From Paracoccaceae bacterium (GTDB taxonomy: Bacteria; Pseudomonadota; Alphaproteobacteria; Rhodobacterales; Rhodobacteraceae), in contig REBU01000059.1 of assembly GCA_007692585.1 (NCBI GenBank), positions 100,988-164,987 on the forward strand: DNA of 64,000 nucleotides, written 5' to 3'. Every line of letters starts with the position of its first letter. The first letter of the stretch is position 1. The notes under the pieces were generated by a model. The model was not told the DNA's origin. It worked only from the letters and a program-made list of their open reading frames with translations, and ran no database searches. This document shows, piece by piece, positions 39,216 to 47,742 of the stretch. A program made the position numbers and the translations under genes.

Positions 39216-39521
39216 TCAACACAAGCCTTCAGCCTGTTTGCCATGGGCGTAATTGGACGGGCCGCGCGCGCGGAACGCTTCGCGGAAATGGGCGGGTTCG
39301 GGGCCGTTCGGCCCCATGCGCGCAGGCGCAAGGTAAGCGCCCACAAGGCGGTCGGATTGCGCTGAGGCCTGTTCAAGCGCCGCGTCAGCGGCCTGCGGAT
39401 CTGTAAAAAGCGCGGCCTCCGCATGCAGGCGCGACCAGGTGCCCGCATCGGTCAGATAGATCACGTCACCTTCAAAGAGATCATTCGCCGTGACGACAGA
39501 GGGGGTGAAACGTGTGGTCAT
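39216..39521 (-). CDS. DUF2849 protein
   Basis: 101 residues of the small DUF2849 family that sits between siroheme synthase and sulfite reductase in alphaproteobacterial sulfur operons. NDLFEGDVIYLTDAGTWSRLHAEAALFTDPQAADAALEQA is the conserved part. A role as a carrier or regulator of sulfite reduction is only inferred from position. The ATG overlaps the cysG stop (ATGA). Confidence 0.88.
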   Translation of the reverse strand: MTTRFTPSVVTANDLFEGDVIYLTDAGTWSRLHAEAALFTDPQAADAALEQASAQSDRLVGAYLAPARMGPNGPEPAHFREAFRARGPSNYAHGKQAEGLC

Positions 39522-40897
39522 TGGACCTGCTCCTGAAGTGTCGGGATCTGTGCAGCCGTGCGGGCGGCAAGGCCCAGAAGGATGATCGTCGGCCCTGCAA
39601 GAGCGGCGGCATCTTGCGGCAATTGTGCCAAGGTGGTCGCGACAATGCGCTGATCGGTGCGCGAGGCGTTTTCGACCAGCGCCACGGGCATCTGCGCTTG
39701 TGCGCCATGCATCAAAAGGCGACCTTGCACGAAACGCGCGGCGCGCTTGCCCATATAGATCGCGGTGATCGCACCCGGCGCGGCCAGCGCGCGCCAGTCC
39801 TGATCGGCATAGCCCTTGACGTCATGGGCGGTGACCAGCCGCAGCGTCTGGTTGCGCCCGCGCGCGGTCAGGCTCTGGCCGATGCCGGCCGCCGCGGCGG
39901 AGGCGGCTGTCACACCGGGCACGACCGTCCAGCGGATCTCGGCGCGGTCGAGCGCTTCTGTTTCCTCATCCAGCCGCCCGAAGACGGAGGCATCGCCGCC
40001 CTTCAGCCGCACGACATGCGCGCCTTCAGCGGCATGGTCGATCATCAGGCGGTGGATTTCAGCCTGCGGGGTCGAGGGGCCGAAACCTTCCTTGCCGACC
40101 GAGATCATCAGCGCCTCGCGCCGCGCAAGCTCCAGGATTTCGGGCGAAACCAGCCGGTCATGGATCACCACATCCGCGCGGTCGAGGAGCTTGCGCGCCT
40201 TGAGCGTCATCAGATCGGGATCGCCCGGCCCCGCGCTGACGAAATCGACCCAACCTTCGGGGGCTTCGCGCGCAAGGTGCTTGGCGAGCAGATCGTCAAG
40301 CACCTGTTCCACCTGCTCCGTGCCCCCGGCGTCCAATGCGCGCGGACCCGCGGTGTCGTAATACTCGGCCCAGAAATTGCGGCGCGCTGCCCCCATCGGG
40401 AGCGCCTCGGCCATCTGGCGAAAACTCTTGCCGATGCGCGCAAGCACGCCAAGCGACGTGGGCAGCGCAGATTCCAGCTGCGCCTTGATCTTGCGCGCCA
40501 GCACCGGGGCCGCGCCCTCAGTGCCGATCGCCACCACCACAGGCGCGCGATCTACGATGGCAGGGGTGATGAAATCGCTGGCTTCAAGATTGTCGACGAT
40601 ATTGACCAGCACGCGGGCGCGGCGCCCGAGATCCGCGATGCGCGCGTCCTGATCCGCGTCACCAGTCGCGGCATAGACCAGCCGCGCGCCGTGCAGATCG
40701 CAGCCAAGGAGCGGGCGGCGCACAAGCGTCACGCGCGGGCGCAGGGCTTCGATCTCGGGGGTGAATTCGGGCGCGCAGAGCGTGATCGCCGCGCGGGTTT
40801 TCAGAAGCAGCCGCAATTTCGCAAGCGCGATCTCATCCCCGCCGCCGATCACGACGCGGGCATGATCCATATCGAGGAAAACCGGGAAATGCTGCAT
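39518..40897 (-). CDS. cysG: Siroheme synthase (uroporphyrinogen-III methyltransferase / precorrin-2 dehydrogenase-ferrochelatase)
   Basis: 459-residue fusion making siroheme for the adjacent reductase. The N-terminal NAD-dependent dehydrogenase part begins with FLDMDHARVVIGGGDEIALAK. The C-terminal SAM methyltransferase has VDFVSAGPGDPDLMTLKARKLLDRADVVIHDRLV (about residues 215-250) and VRLKGGDASVFGR. It is the first gene of the cys operon, with ACAGGAG before the ATG and a promoter just upstream. Confidence 0.95.
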   Translation of the reverse strand: MQHFPVFLDMDHARVVIGGGDEIALAKLRLLLKTRAAITLCAPEFTPEIEALRPRVTLVRRPLLGCDLHGARLVYAATGDADQDARIADLGRRARVLVNIVDNLEASDFITPAIVDRAPVVVAIGTEGAAPVLARKIKAQLESALPTSLGVLARIGKSFRQMAEALPMGAARRNFWAEYYDTAGPRALDAGGTEQVEQVLDDLLAKHLAREAPEGWVDFVSAGPGDPDLMTLKARKLLDRADVVIHDRLVSPEILELARREALMISVGKEGFGPSTPQAEIHRLMIDHAAEGAHVVRLKGGDASVFGRLDEETEALDRAEIRWTVVPGVTAASAAAAGIGQSLTARGRNQTLRLVTAHDVKGYADQDWRALAAPGAITAIYMGKRAARFVQGRLLMHGAQAQMPVALVENASRTDQRIVATTLAQLPQDAAALAGPTIILLGLAARTAAQIPTLQEQVQ

Positions 40898-40923
40898 GGC
40901 GGGCTCCTGTTCGCTTATGCAGC

Positions 40924-40953
40924 AATATAGGAATTTTTCCCGCTATTCGTCCA
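40924..40953 (-). promoter_or_regulatory. cys operon promoter with a palindrome in the spacer
   Basis: On the minus strand TGGACG (40953-40948), an 18-bp spacer and TATATT (40929-40924) make a good housekeeping promoter about 27 bp before the cysG ATG. The spacer next to the -10 holds GGAA-TTT-TTCC (40930-40940). A small dyad between the two boxes is where a sulfur-responsive regulator could act. Confidence 0.5.
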
Positions 40954-41085
40954 TATGCCCGCGTGGATAAGAAAATTTGTCCTGCATCGAGTTGGGTTTT
41001 CAGATAGTGTCGCTGCAATGCAGAGATGCTTGGGACGATCCGGCAGCATGTGTGCCCAATGCCGAAAAAACTTCGCGTATTTGGA

Positions 41086-41108
41086 AACGGGGGCTGACCG
41101 CCCCCGTT
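41086..41108 (-). terminator. Hairpin terminator after the ABC transporter operon
   Basis: AACGGGGGC-tgacc-GCCCCCGTT is a perfect 9-bp stem starting 10 bp after the permease stop. The following bases on the minus strand are TTCC rather than a full T-run, so termination may be partial. It separates the transporter from the divergently oriented control region of cysG. Confidence 0.6.
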
Positions 41109-41118
41109 CCGAAACCCG

Positions 41119-41892
41119 TCATCCCGGCGCGCGTTCGGCCCAGCCTGCGAAGATTTTCTCCAGTGCCACGACAATGTAATAGAGCACGATCCCGAGGAAG
41201 GCCAAAGCGATCAGCACCGCGAACATCAGCGGAAAATCGGAATTTGTGCGGCCTGAATCAAACAGCGCGCCCAGGCCCCGGCCATGCGGGCTGACGATCT
41301 CCATCAGATTGGTGCCGATGAAGGCGAGCGTCACCGCGACTTTCAGCGCGCCGAAAAATTCCGGCAGCGTCTTGGGCAGTGCGATCTTCCAGAAGATTGT
41401 CGCCTGCGACGCGCCAAGCGAGCGCAGAATGTCGCGATATTCGGGCTCAAGCGTCGACAGCCCGATGCTGACTGACACCGCGATGGGAAAGAACGAGATC
41501 ATGAAGGCCAAGAGCACCGTGTTGAAATCATGCTGGCCCACGAACATCAGCGCGACAATCGGCACCACAGTCGCCTTTGGGATGGCGTTGAACCCCACCA
41601 AGAGCGGATAGAGCGCATCGCGCATGATGCGCGAGAACCCCATGATCATGCCCAGGATCGTGCCGAAAATCACCGCGAGGATCAGGCCAACCACAGTCCG
41701 CCAGAGCGTCTGCCAACCCATCGAAAGAAACAGGCTCCAGTGGCGCTCGAAGGCTGGGGGCAAGTCCGACGGGGCGGCCATCTTGAAGCGTGGCCAGCCA
41801 TTGAACCACACCAGCCATTCCCAGAAGGCAAGGAACACTGCAACGGCGAGAAGCGGCACACCGATGCTGCGGGCAAGTTTCATAGGGGTCAT
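41119..41892 (-). CDS. ABC transporter permease (SsuC/TauC/NrtB type)
   Basis: 257 residues with about six membrane helices. The inner-membrane component loop LRSLGASQATIFWKIALPKTLPEFFGALKVAVTLAFIGTNLMEIV (about residues 158-200) contacts the ATPase. It is the last gene of a three-gene importer, and its ATG overlaps the ATPase stop (ATGA). The subfamily moves sulfonates, taurine, nitrate or pyrimidine precursors; the substrate cannot be told from the permease. Confidence 0.9.
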   Translation of the reverse strand: MTPMKLARSIGVPLLAVAVFLAFWEWLVWFNGWPRFKMAAPSDLPPAFERHWSLFLSMGWQTLWRTVVGLILAVIFGTILGMIMGFSRIMRDALYPLLVGFNAIPKATVVPIVALMFVGQHDFNTVLLAFMISFFPIAVSVSIGLSTLEPEYRDILRSLGASQATIFWKIALPKTLPEFFGALKVAVTLAFIGTNLMEIVSPHGRGLGALFDSGRTNSDFPLMFAVLIALAFLGIVLYYIVVALEKIFAGWAERAPG

Positions 41893-42686
41893 GCGGGGCT
41901 GTCCTCTGGCGTGGCGCGGCCTTGCGCGATCTGGATCTGGTGGCGCAGGATCGCCAGTTGCTCGACCGCCGCAGGGGTATAGAGGTCATCAAGCGTGCGC
42001 GGCCCGGTCGAGGGCACATCGAGCACATATTGCGTGCGCGCGGGCCGCCCCGAAAGCACCACGACCTGATCAGCGAGGAAGATCGATTCGCGCAGGTCAT
42101 GGGTGATCAACACGCCGGTGAAGGGTTCGCGCTCCTTGACCTTGTGCATGGTCTGCCAGAGGTCTTCGCGGGTAAACGCGTCGAGTGCGCCGAAAGGTTC
42201 ATCGAGGATCAGCACGTCGGGCTGGTGGATCAACGCGCGGCAGAGCGAGGCGCGCTGGCGCATGCCGCCCGAGAGTTCCGAGGGGCGCTTGTCCTCGAAC
42301 CCTTCGAGCCCCACCAGCGACAGAAGGAAGCGCGCGCGCTCCTCGGCCTGCGCGCGGGTCAGTTTCGTGGGCACGATTTCCAGTGGCAGAAGCACGTTTT
42401 TCAGGATCGTGCGCCATTCCAGAAGCACCGGGTTCTGAAACGCCATGCCCACGGTCGAGCGCGGCCCCTTAACCCGTTCGCCATGCAGCCAGACTTCGCC
42501 CTCATCGGGCTTCATCAGCCCCGCGATCAGTCGCGTGAGGGTGGATTTGCCACAGCCCGACGGGCCGACCACGGCCACGAAACCGCCCTCGGGCACGGAG
42601 ATTTCCAACCCGTCCAGCACCGGAAGTGGCCCGGCATCTGTGCGGTAAGCGTGGCGCACATTCTTGATTTCAATAAGATTTGTCAT
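41889..42686 (-). CDS. ABC transporter ATP-binding protein (SsuB/TauB type)
   Basis: 265 residues. Walker A is GPSGCGKST (about 42-50), the ABC signature is LSGGMRQRASLCRAL (about 143-157) and Walker B is VLILDEPFGALD. The D-loop and the H-loop ITHDLRES follow. It powers uptake by the permease encoded next. A GC hairpin separates it from the substrate-binding-protein gene. Confidence 0.93.
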   Translation of the reverse strand: MTNLIEIKNVRHAYRTDAGPLPVLDGLEISVPEGGFVAVVGPSGCGKSTLTRLIAGLMKPDEGEVWLHGERVKGPRSTVGMAFQNPVLLEWRTILKNVLLPLEIVPTKLTRAQAEERARFLLSLVGLEGFEDKRPSELSGGMRQRASLCRALIHQPDVLILDEPFGALDAFTREDLWQTMHKVKEREPFTGVLITHDLRESIFLADQVVVLSGRPARTQYVLDVPSTGPRTLDDLYTPAAVEQLAILRHQIQIAQGRATPEDSPA

Positions 42687-42703
42687 GTCGTTCCCGGCAA
42701 GCC

Positions 42704-42730
42704 GCCCCGGCGCAAGGACTGCGCCGGGGC
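42704..42730 (-). other. Intercistronic hairpin between the substrate-binding-protein and ATPase genes
   Basis: GCCCCGGCGCA-aggac-TGCGCCGGGGC forms a perfect 11-bp stem with a 5-nt loop and no T-run. It starts 7 bp after the binding-protein stop. Such hairpins protect the upstream part of the message, so that binding protein is made in excess over the membrane parts. The choX-choW gap has the same arrangement. Confidence 0.65.
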
Positions 42731-42737
42731 TGATCCG

Positions 42738-43742
42738 TCATTCCAGCGCAAAGCCGCCTTCGGGCAGAAACGCATCGGTGAAATAGAGGCTCGCATCGGG
42801 CTCGGTCTGATACTCATAGGTCAGCTTGATCTGTTCGAGCGAATTGGCGAAGCGGTCAGCGTCGATGATCCCCATGCCGTTTTCCGTGACCCAATCGGTG
42901 GCGATGTTATCACGCAGCGCAAGCTCCAGACGGCGCAGCTCCAGCTCGACATCCATCGCCGGGTTGAAGGGCACGATGGTCTCAACGGCGGCGGCCGGAT
43001 CGGCAATCGTGTCGATCATGCCCTTGGCGACGGCGTCAAGGAAGCCCCGGACCGCGTCGGGATTGGCCTCGGCGAAATCGGTGTTGACGATGATCACATT
43101 GCCATAGAGGTCGACCCCGTGATCGGCCATCAGGATGACCGATATATCGTCCTCATCCACGCCCAGCCGCGCGGTGTTCAGGAAGGAGGTGAAGCTGAAC
43201 CCGGTGACCGCATGCACGGTGCCTTCGGCCAGCGACGGCTCGCGCGTGGGGAAGCCAACAGGTTCGATGGTGATGGTAGAGGCATCGATCCCGGTTTCGG
43301 CCACGAAGATCGGCCATTGCGCGAAAGCCCCGTCAGGCGGCGGCGCGCCGAGGATCTTGCCTTCAAGGTCACTGGGCGTTTCCACCCCGAGCGACCGACG
43401 CCCGACGATGGCGAAGGGCGGCTTGTCATAGACCATCATCGCGCCAATGACCGGCGCGCCGGGATTCTGGTCGAGAAACTTGATCAGGCTGTTGATATCG
43501 GCGAATCCCACGGGGAAGGCGCCGGTGGCGACTTTCGGGATCGCATCGAGACTGCCCTGCCCTGCGGTCACTTCGACGCTGAGACCCGCATCTGCGAAAT
43601 AGCCCTTCTCGATCGCGACGAAATAAGGCGCGGACGGCCCTTCAAAGCGCCAGTCCAGCGCGAAAGGCATGGATGTCTGTGCCTGGGCCGCGGCTGCGAA
43701 AGCAGACATGGCAAGCGCTGCCGTCATACTGCGATGAAACAT
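42738..43742 (-). CDS. ABC transporter substrate-binding protein (NMT1/SsuA-like)
   Basis: 334 residues. A signal peptide (MFHRSMTAALAMSAFAAAAQA) is followed by an NMT1/THI5-like fold, DWRFEGPSAPYFVAIEKGYFADAGLSVEV at the start and GFADINSLIKFLDQNPGAPV further on. Family ligands include sulfonates and the thiamine pyrimidine precursor. The adjacent cys operon makes a sulfur compound plausible, but I cannot decide. I chose the ATG at 43742, with AGGAGAGG upstream, over the earlier frame at 43802. Confidence 0.9.
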   Translation of the reverse strand: MFHRSMTAALAMSAFAAAAQAQTSMPFALDWRFEGPSAPYFVAIEKGYFADAGLSVEVTAGQGSLDAIPKVATGAFPVGFADINSLIKFLDQNPGAPVIGAMMVYDKPPFAIVGRRSLGVETPSDLEGKILGAPPPDGAFAQWPIFVAETGIDASTITIEPVGFPTREPSLAEGTVHAVTGFSFTSFLNTARLGVDEDDISVILMADHGVDLYGNVIIVNTDFAEANPDAVRGFLDAVAKGMIDTIADPAAAVETIVPFNPAMDVELELRRLELALRDNIATDWVTENGMGIIDADRFANSLEQIKLTYEYQTEPDASLYFTDAFLPEGGFALE

Positions 43743-44043
43743 GAAAACCTCTCCTGTTGGTCTTGTGGGGTTTCGCCTAAGCACTGGCGTCGCGCCTGTC
43801 ATCGGACGAGTGCTTCATCTGCCCGCCAATCGCGCAGGATTGCAACAATATTATGCGGGCGGTCCCATTGCTGCCCACGAAATGAGCAGCGCCGCGCCGC
43901 GCAAGCACTGCGGCCGGTGATCTGCGCCTGTGTGATCGCACCCCTGCGCGCCAGATCGCACGCAGATCGGGCATTTTGCCTTCTGTCTTGCTCCCCGGCG
44001 CATGCTGTCCTAGACAGGCGCAATTGCTCAACCGGGAGGTTTC
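43743..44043. promoter_or_regulatory. Divergent control region between the ABC importer and fabB
   Basis: About 300 bp without a gene. Toward the importer, an imperfect hairpin (AAGCACT..CGTC with GACGAGTGCTT, 43779-43815) would lie in the leader. Toward fabB there is TTGCTC (43988-43993), 17 bp, TAGACA (44011-44016), and GGGAGG before the ATG. An 8-bp inverted repeat GATCTGCG/CGCAGATC lies near 43918-43969. I saw no TPP-type riboswitch core and no fabA gene. Confidence 0.4.
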
Positions 44044-45273
44044 ATGCGTCGCGTCGTCATTACAGGTCTGGGGATCATTTCCCCCATCGGGAATTCAGCC
44101 GCAGAAGTGTCTGACAGCCTGCGCGCCGGGCGCTCGGGGATCGTCTTTGCGCCGGAATATGCCGAGAACGGCTTTCGCAGCCAGATCCACGGCAAACCCG
44201 ATATCGTGCTCGAAGACCATATCGACAAGCGCAACCTGCGGTTCATGGGGGCCGGTGCCGCCTATAACTTCCTGTCGATGGAACAGGCCATCAAGGATGC
44301 CGGTCTTGAAGACAGCGATGTGTCCAACCCGCGCACGGGTCTGATCATGGGCTCTGGCGGGCCATCGACGGCAAACCTGTTTCAGGCCCATACGATCGTG
44401 AAGGAAAAAGGCAGCCCCAAGCGCATGGGCCCGTTCATGGTCACGCGCTGCATGTCCTCGACAAACTCGGCCTGCCTGGCTACGCCGTTCAAGATCAAGG
44501 GCGTGAATTACTCGATCACGTCGGCCTGTTCGACATCGGCGCATTGCATCGGCAATGCCGCTGAACTGATCCAGATGGGCAAGCAGGACATCATTTTCGC
44601 AGGTGGCGGCGAGGAGCTTGACTGGACGCTGTCATGTCTGTTTGACGCGATGGGCGCGATGTCGTCGAAATACAATGACACGCCCCAGACAGCTGCCCGC
44701 GCTTTTGATGCCACGCGCGACGGGTTCGTGATCGGCGGCGGCGGTGGCGTGCTTGTGCTCGAGGAGCTGGAACACGCGAAGGCGCGCGGCGCCAAGATCT
44801 ATGCCGAAATCACAGGCTACGGGGCCACATCCGATGGCCATGACATGGTGGCCCCTTCCGGCGAAGGCGGCGAGCGGTCGATGCGGCTCGCCCTCGCGAC
44901 CCTACCGGAAGGCCGCAAGGTCAGCTATATCAACGCGCATGGCACCTCGACGCCGGCAGGCGATGTGACCGAGGTCGAAGCCATCCGCCGCATCTGGGGT
45001 GAGGGCAATGTGCCCCCGATCTCGTCGACCAAATCGCTGACCGGCCATAGCTTGGGCGCGACTGGCGTGCAGGAAGCGATCTATTCGCTTTTGATGATGC
45101 AGGGGCGGTTCATCGCGGCGTCCGCCAATGTCACCGAACTGGACCCGGCCATCCGCGAGGGTGAGATCGCGACCAAACTGGTGGAGAATGTCGATCTCGA
45201 CTCGGTCCTGTCCAACAGCTTCGGCTTTGGCGGCACGAATGCCACCTTGCTGATGAGCGCCTGGCGCGACTGA
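44044..45273 (+). CDS. fabB: 3-oxoacyl-ACP synthase I (FabB)
   Basis: 409-residue KAS enzyme elongating acyl-ACP, needed for unsaturated fatty acids in the FabA/FabB pathway. The active-site cysteine is in SACSTSAHC (about residue 164). The two catalytic histidines are in [11 protein letters not shown] and GHSLGATG, with the C-terminal [16 protein letters not shown] sits 4 nt before the ATG. fabA, often directly upstream in relatives, is missing from the preceding 300 bp. Confidence 0.95.
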   Translation: MRRVVITGLGIISPIGNSAAEVSDSLRAGRSGIVFAPEYAENGFRSQIHGKPDIVLEDHIDKRNLRFMGAGAAYNFLSMEQAIKDAGLEDSDVSNPRTGLIMGSGGPSTANLFQAHTIVKEKGSPKRMGPFMVTRCMSSTNSACLATPFKIKGVNYSITSACSTSAHCIGNAAELIQMGKQDIIFAGGGEELDWTLSCLFDAMGAMSSKYNDTPQTAARAFDATRDGFVIGGGGGVLVLEELEHAKARGAKIYAEITGYGATSDGHDMVAPSGEGGERSMRLALATLPEGRKVSYINAHGTSTPAGDVTEVEAIRRIWGEGNVPPISSTKSLTGHSLGATGVQEAIYSLLMMQGRFIAASANVTELDPAIREGEIATKLVENVDLDSVLSNSFGFGGTNATLLMSAWRD

Positions 45274-45283
45274 GGAGCGGATC

Positions 45284-46072
45284 ATGACAGGGCTTCTGAC
45301 AGGCAAGCGCGGGCTGATCATGGGGGTCGCCAATGAGCGTTCCATCGCCTGGGGCATTGCGAAAGCGATGGCCGAACAGGGCGCAGAACTGGCGTTCAGC
45401 TATCAGGGCGAGGCGTTTGGCAAGCGGGTCGAACCGCTTGCGGCCTCGCTGGGGGCAGATCTGCTGCTGGATGTGGATGTGACCGATGCGGCGTCGCTCG
45501 ACGCCGCTTTCGCTGCGCTGAAGTCGCGCTGGGGGCAGATGGATTTCCTGGTCCATGCCATCGCTTTCTCGGACAAGGCCGAGCTGACAGGCCGCTTCCG
45601 CGATACCAGCCGCGCCAATTTCGCCCGCTCGCTGGAGATCAGCTGCTACAGCTTCATCGATCTGGGGCGCCGCGCATCGGAACTGATGCCGGATGGCGGC
45701 ACGCTGCTGACGCTGACATTCCAAGGGTCAAACACCGTCACACCGTTCTACAATGTCATGGGCGTGGCGAAAGCGGCGCTTGAATCCTCGGTGCGCTATC
45801 TGGCTTCGGATCTCGGCCCCGAGGGCATCCGCGTGAATGCGATCAGCCCCGGCCCGATGAAAACCCTCGCAGGTGCGGCGATTGGCGGGGCGCGCAAGAC
45901 CTTCCGCCATGCCGAGGCGAACGCGCCCCTGCGCACGAACGCGACGCTCGAAAGCGTAGGCGGCACAGCGGTCTATCTGGCCTCGGATTACGGCGCGCAT
46001 ACGACAGGCGAGATCATTCATGTGGATGGCGGCTATCACGTCATGGGGATGCCGCAGGTGGAAAATATCTGA
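45284..46072 (+). CDS. fabI: Enoyl-ACP reductase (FabI)
   Basis: NADH-dependent enoyl-ACP reductase, 262 residues, short-chain dehydrogenase fold. The nucleotide loop is KRGLIMGVANERSIAWGIAKAM (about residues 6-27). The active site has TPFYNVMGVAKAALE (Tyr about 156, Lys about 163), and the C-terminal HTTGEIIHVDGGYHVMGM is typical. It follows fabB by 10 bp as one operon. Confidence 0.95.
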   Translation: MTGLLTGKRGLIMGVANERSIAWGIAKAMAEQGAELAFSYQGEAFGKRVEPLAASLGADLLLDVDVTDAASLDAAFAALKSRWGQMDFLVHAIAFSDKAELTGRFRDTSRANFARSLEISCYSFIDLGRRASELMPDGGTLLTLTFQGSNTVTPFYNVMGVAKAALESSVRYLASDLGPEGIRVNAISPGPMKTLAGAAIGGARKTFRHAEANAPLRTNATLESVGGTAVYLASDYGAHTTGEIIHVDGGYHVMGMPQVENI

Positions 46073-46080
46073 CCGCCCCC

Positions 46081-46103
46081 TGACCGGACCACAGGTCCGG
46101 TCA
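46081..46103. terminator. Hairpin in the fabI/crcB convergent gap
   Basis: TGACCGGACC-aca-GGTCCGGTCA is a perfect 10-bp stem with a 3-nt loop in the 47 bp between converging genes. There is no T-run on either side, so it may act by blocking or by 3'-end protection for both messages. Confidence 0.6.
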
Positions 46104-46119
46104 AGCGCCCGCGAGCGGG

Positions 46120-46521
46120 TCATGGGCGGGGGGGTGGCGACCCCGAGCGGGCGCTTTTCCAGCATCCGAACCGCACGCCCCCCCAGACCGCCAGCACCCA
46201 TAACGCCAATGAGCCGCTGCCATAGGCCAGCGCTACTGTCGGGGACTTCTCCACAAGTGTCAGCAGTTCCAGTGAGAACAGCGAAAATGTGGTGAAGCCG
46301 CCGCAAAAACCCGTCATCCAGAAGCCTTTGGCCCGCACTGAGAGCGCCCGCGTCGACAGATAGCCGATCAGGGCCGCCCCGAGGATATTCGCCAGAAGCG
46401 TCGCCAGAAAGGCGTGTTCGGGGATCTGGGCAAGCGCCGCCAGACTGAGCCCGACCCGCGCGCCCGTCCCCAGCGCGCCCCCCAGCCCCACCGCGAGAAA
46501 TGTGCGCGTGCCAGCCTGCAT
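46120..46521 (-). CDS. crcB: Fluoride channel Fluc/CrcB (subunit 1)
   Basis: About 133 residues with four membrane helices. The Fluc fold is shown by VGLGGALGTGARVGL, the pore Asn segment ANILGAALIGYL and the phenylalanine-box motif FCGGFTTFSLFSLE (about residues 68-81). Fluc proteins export fluoride passively. The ATG at 46521 touches the stop of the second copy (TGATG). The tail is extended and arginine/proline-rich. Confidence 0.92.
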   Translation of the reverse strand: MQAGTRTFLAVGLGGALGTGARVGLSLAALAQIPEHAFLATLLANILGAALIGYLSTRALSVRAKGFWMTGFCGGFTTFSLFSLELLTLVEKSPTVALAYGSGSLALWVLAVWGGVRFGCWKSARSGSPPPRP

Positions 46522-46904
46522 CACACCATCCTCGCGACCGCGACGCCGAGGCCCGCGAGCGCCGGGCAGAGCAGCGCAGAGCCAAGCGCGATCTGCAGCG
46601 CAAATCCCCGCCGCCCCGCCTGCCAGAGATCCAGCACCTGCAGCGCAAAGGTCGAAACCGTCGTGAACCCGCCCAGTAGCCCGATGGCCAGAAGCGAAAA
46701 CCCGACTGGAAGCGCGACTGTGCCCGCTTCAGACAGGCGTCCGAAGGCCGCGCCGATCAGCAAGCTGCCGGTCGCGTTAATGATCAGAATCGCAACCGCG
46801 GCCTGCAGTTTTCGCGACAATCTGGCCGTGAGCGCTGCGCGCAACATGCTGCCCAGACCGCCTGCCAGACAGATCAGCGCGAATAAAAACGGCGAGATTG
46901 TCAT
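46521..46904 (-). CDS. crcB: Fluoride channel Fluc/CrcB (subunit 2)
   Basis: 127 residues, a divergent second Fluc. LAGGLGSMLRAALTARLS, NATGSLLIGAAFG and LLGGFTTVSTFALQ are present. The first phenylalanine of the usual FTTFS box is replaced here by valine. Two unlike tandem Fluc genes usually mean an obligate heterodimer in which the subunits share the two pores; that is inference. It is upstream of the first copy in the operon. Confidence 0.92.
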   Translation of the reverse strand: MTISPFLFALICLAGGLGSMLRAALTARLSRKLQAAVAILIINATGSLLIGAAFGRLSEAGTVALPVGFSLLAIGLLGGFTTVSTFALQVLDLWQAGRRGFALQIALGSALLCPALAGLGVAVARMV

Positions 46905-47003
46905 ATTGCTGATGCCTGTCTGCTGAGATAAGCCCAGCGGGGAATGGCCTTTTCCCGTGCAGAGACTTGCGAGGTCGAATTGGCCGCAGGCAAGGAAGCA
47001 CCG

Positions 47004-47720
47004 ATGACCGAAGATGAGCTGTTAAAACGGGCCGCAGACTTGCCCCCGGGACGAGTCGGGCAGTTACAGATCGCAGACCGAAGCTATTTTGTCAAAACTG
47101 TCGAAACGCATCAAAAGCTGCGGCTGCACATCACCAAAGGCGATCCCGTCAAAGCGCTGGCGCGCGAAGTCGAGCTGCTGCGCGCGTTTGCTGCACGCGG
47201 TGCTCCGGTGGCGCGTCTGGTTGCGGCAAATGCCACCCATATGGTTCTGGCGGATCACGGCAAACCTGTTGAAAAACTCATCCGTCACGGACAAGTCGAT
47301 GATGCGCTTCTGCGACAGATCGGGGCGGCGCTTGCAGATCTGCATAGCCGTGATCTCGCCCATGGTCGCCCGATGTTGCGTGACATCTGTTACGACGGAG
47401 CATCAATCACATTTCTCGACCTTGAGGCCGGAGCCTCTCTGAATGCGACGGATCGAGACAAGGCCCGTGATGTGCTGATCCTGATCTATTCCATCATGGT
47501 GACAACCAATGCCAACCAGCATATGGCGCGCATGGTGATCGAAGGGTATCGCAACGCGGGGACAGACTCCGTCTGGCGTGCCACAAGACGGCGTAGCCGT
47601 GGTCTGTGGTGGCTGCAGCTGCTGGCCATGCCCGGTGTCTGGGCGCATCGCAAACGGGGCAAGACGCGCTCGGAAATGGCCGCCGTTGCGGCAACACGCG
47701 CCCTGATCGCGGCCATCTGA
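47004..47720 (+). CDS. Kinase-fold protein (LPS/Kdo-kinase-like), unknown substrate
   Basis: 238 residues. It resembles the small RIO/Bud32/WaaP-like kinases. YFVKT (residues 31-35, putative ATP lysine), AREVELLRAFAARGAPVARLV, the catalytic-loop-like HGRPMLRDICYD (about 121-132) and FLDLEAG as metal motif are seen. A basic C-terminal half could bind membranes. The usual HGD loop is changed to HGR, so activity is uncertain. I chose the ATG at 47004 because AAGGAA lies 6 nt upstream, not the frame from 46944. It stands alone. Confidence 0.7.
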   Translation: MTEDELLKRAADLPPGRVGQLQIADRSYFVKTVETHQKLRLHITKGDPVKALAREVELLRAFAARGAPVARLVAANATHMVLADHGKPVEKLIRHGQVDDALLRQIGAALADLHSRDLAHGRPMLRDICYDGASITFLDLEAGASLNATDRDKARDVLILIYSIMVTTNANQHMARMVIEGYRNAGTDSVWRATRRRSRGLWWLQLLAMPGVWAHRKRGKTRSEMAAVAATRALIAAI

Positions 47721-47742
47721 TCCGCGCTGCCCAGTGATGTAA

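Noticed and set aside
37505..39448. 647-residue version of the sulfite reductase
   Set aside because: The extra 94 residues are Arg/Pro-rich, overlap the DUF2849 gene and precede a better start with AAAGGA at 39166.
43743..43860. Possible TPP riboswitch before the NMT1-like importer
   Set aside because: The CTGAGA and ACCTGATCTGG-type core elements are absent.
43777..44031. 84-codon minus-strand frame upstream of the ABC importer
   Set aside because: It overlaps the likely fabB promoter and the importer leader hairpin. Its composition is Arg/Ser-rich and it has no family resemblance.
46905..47003. Possible fluoride riboswitch before the crcB pair
   Set aside because: GGGAA/TTCCC-like pieces are present, but the conserved core of the crcB RNA motif is not recognisable and the stretch is short.
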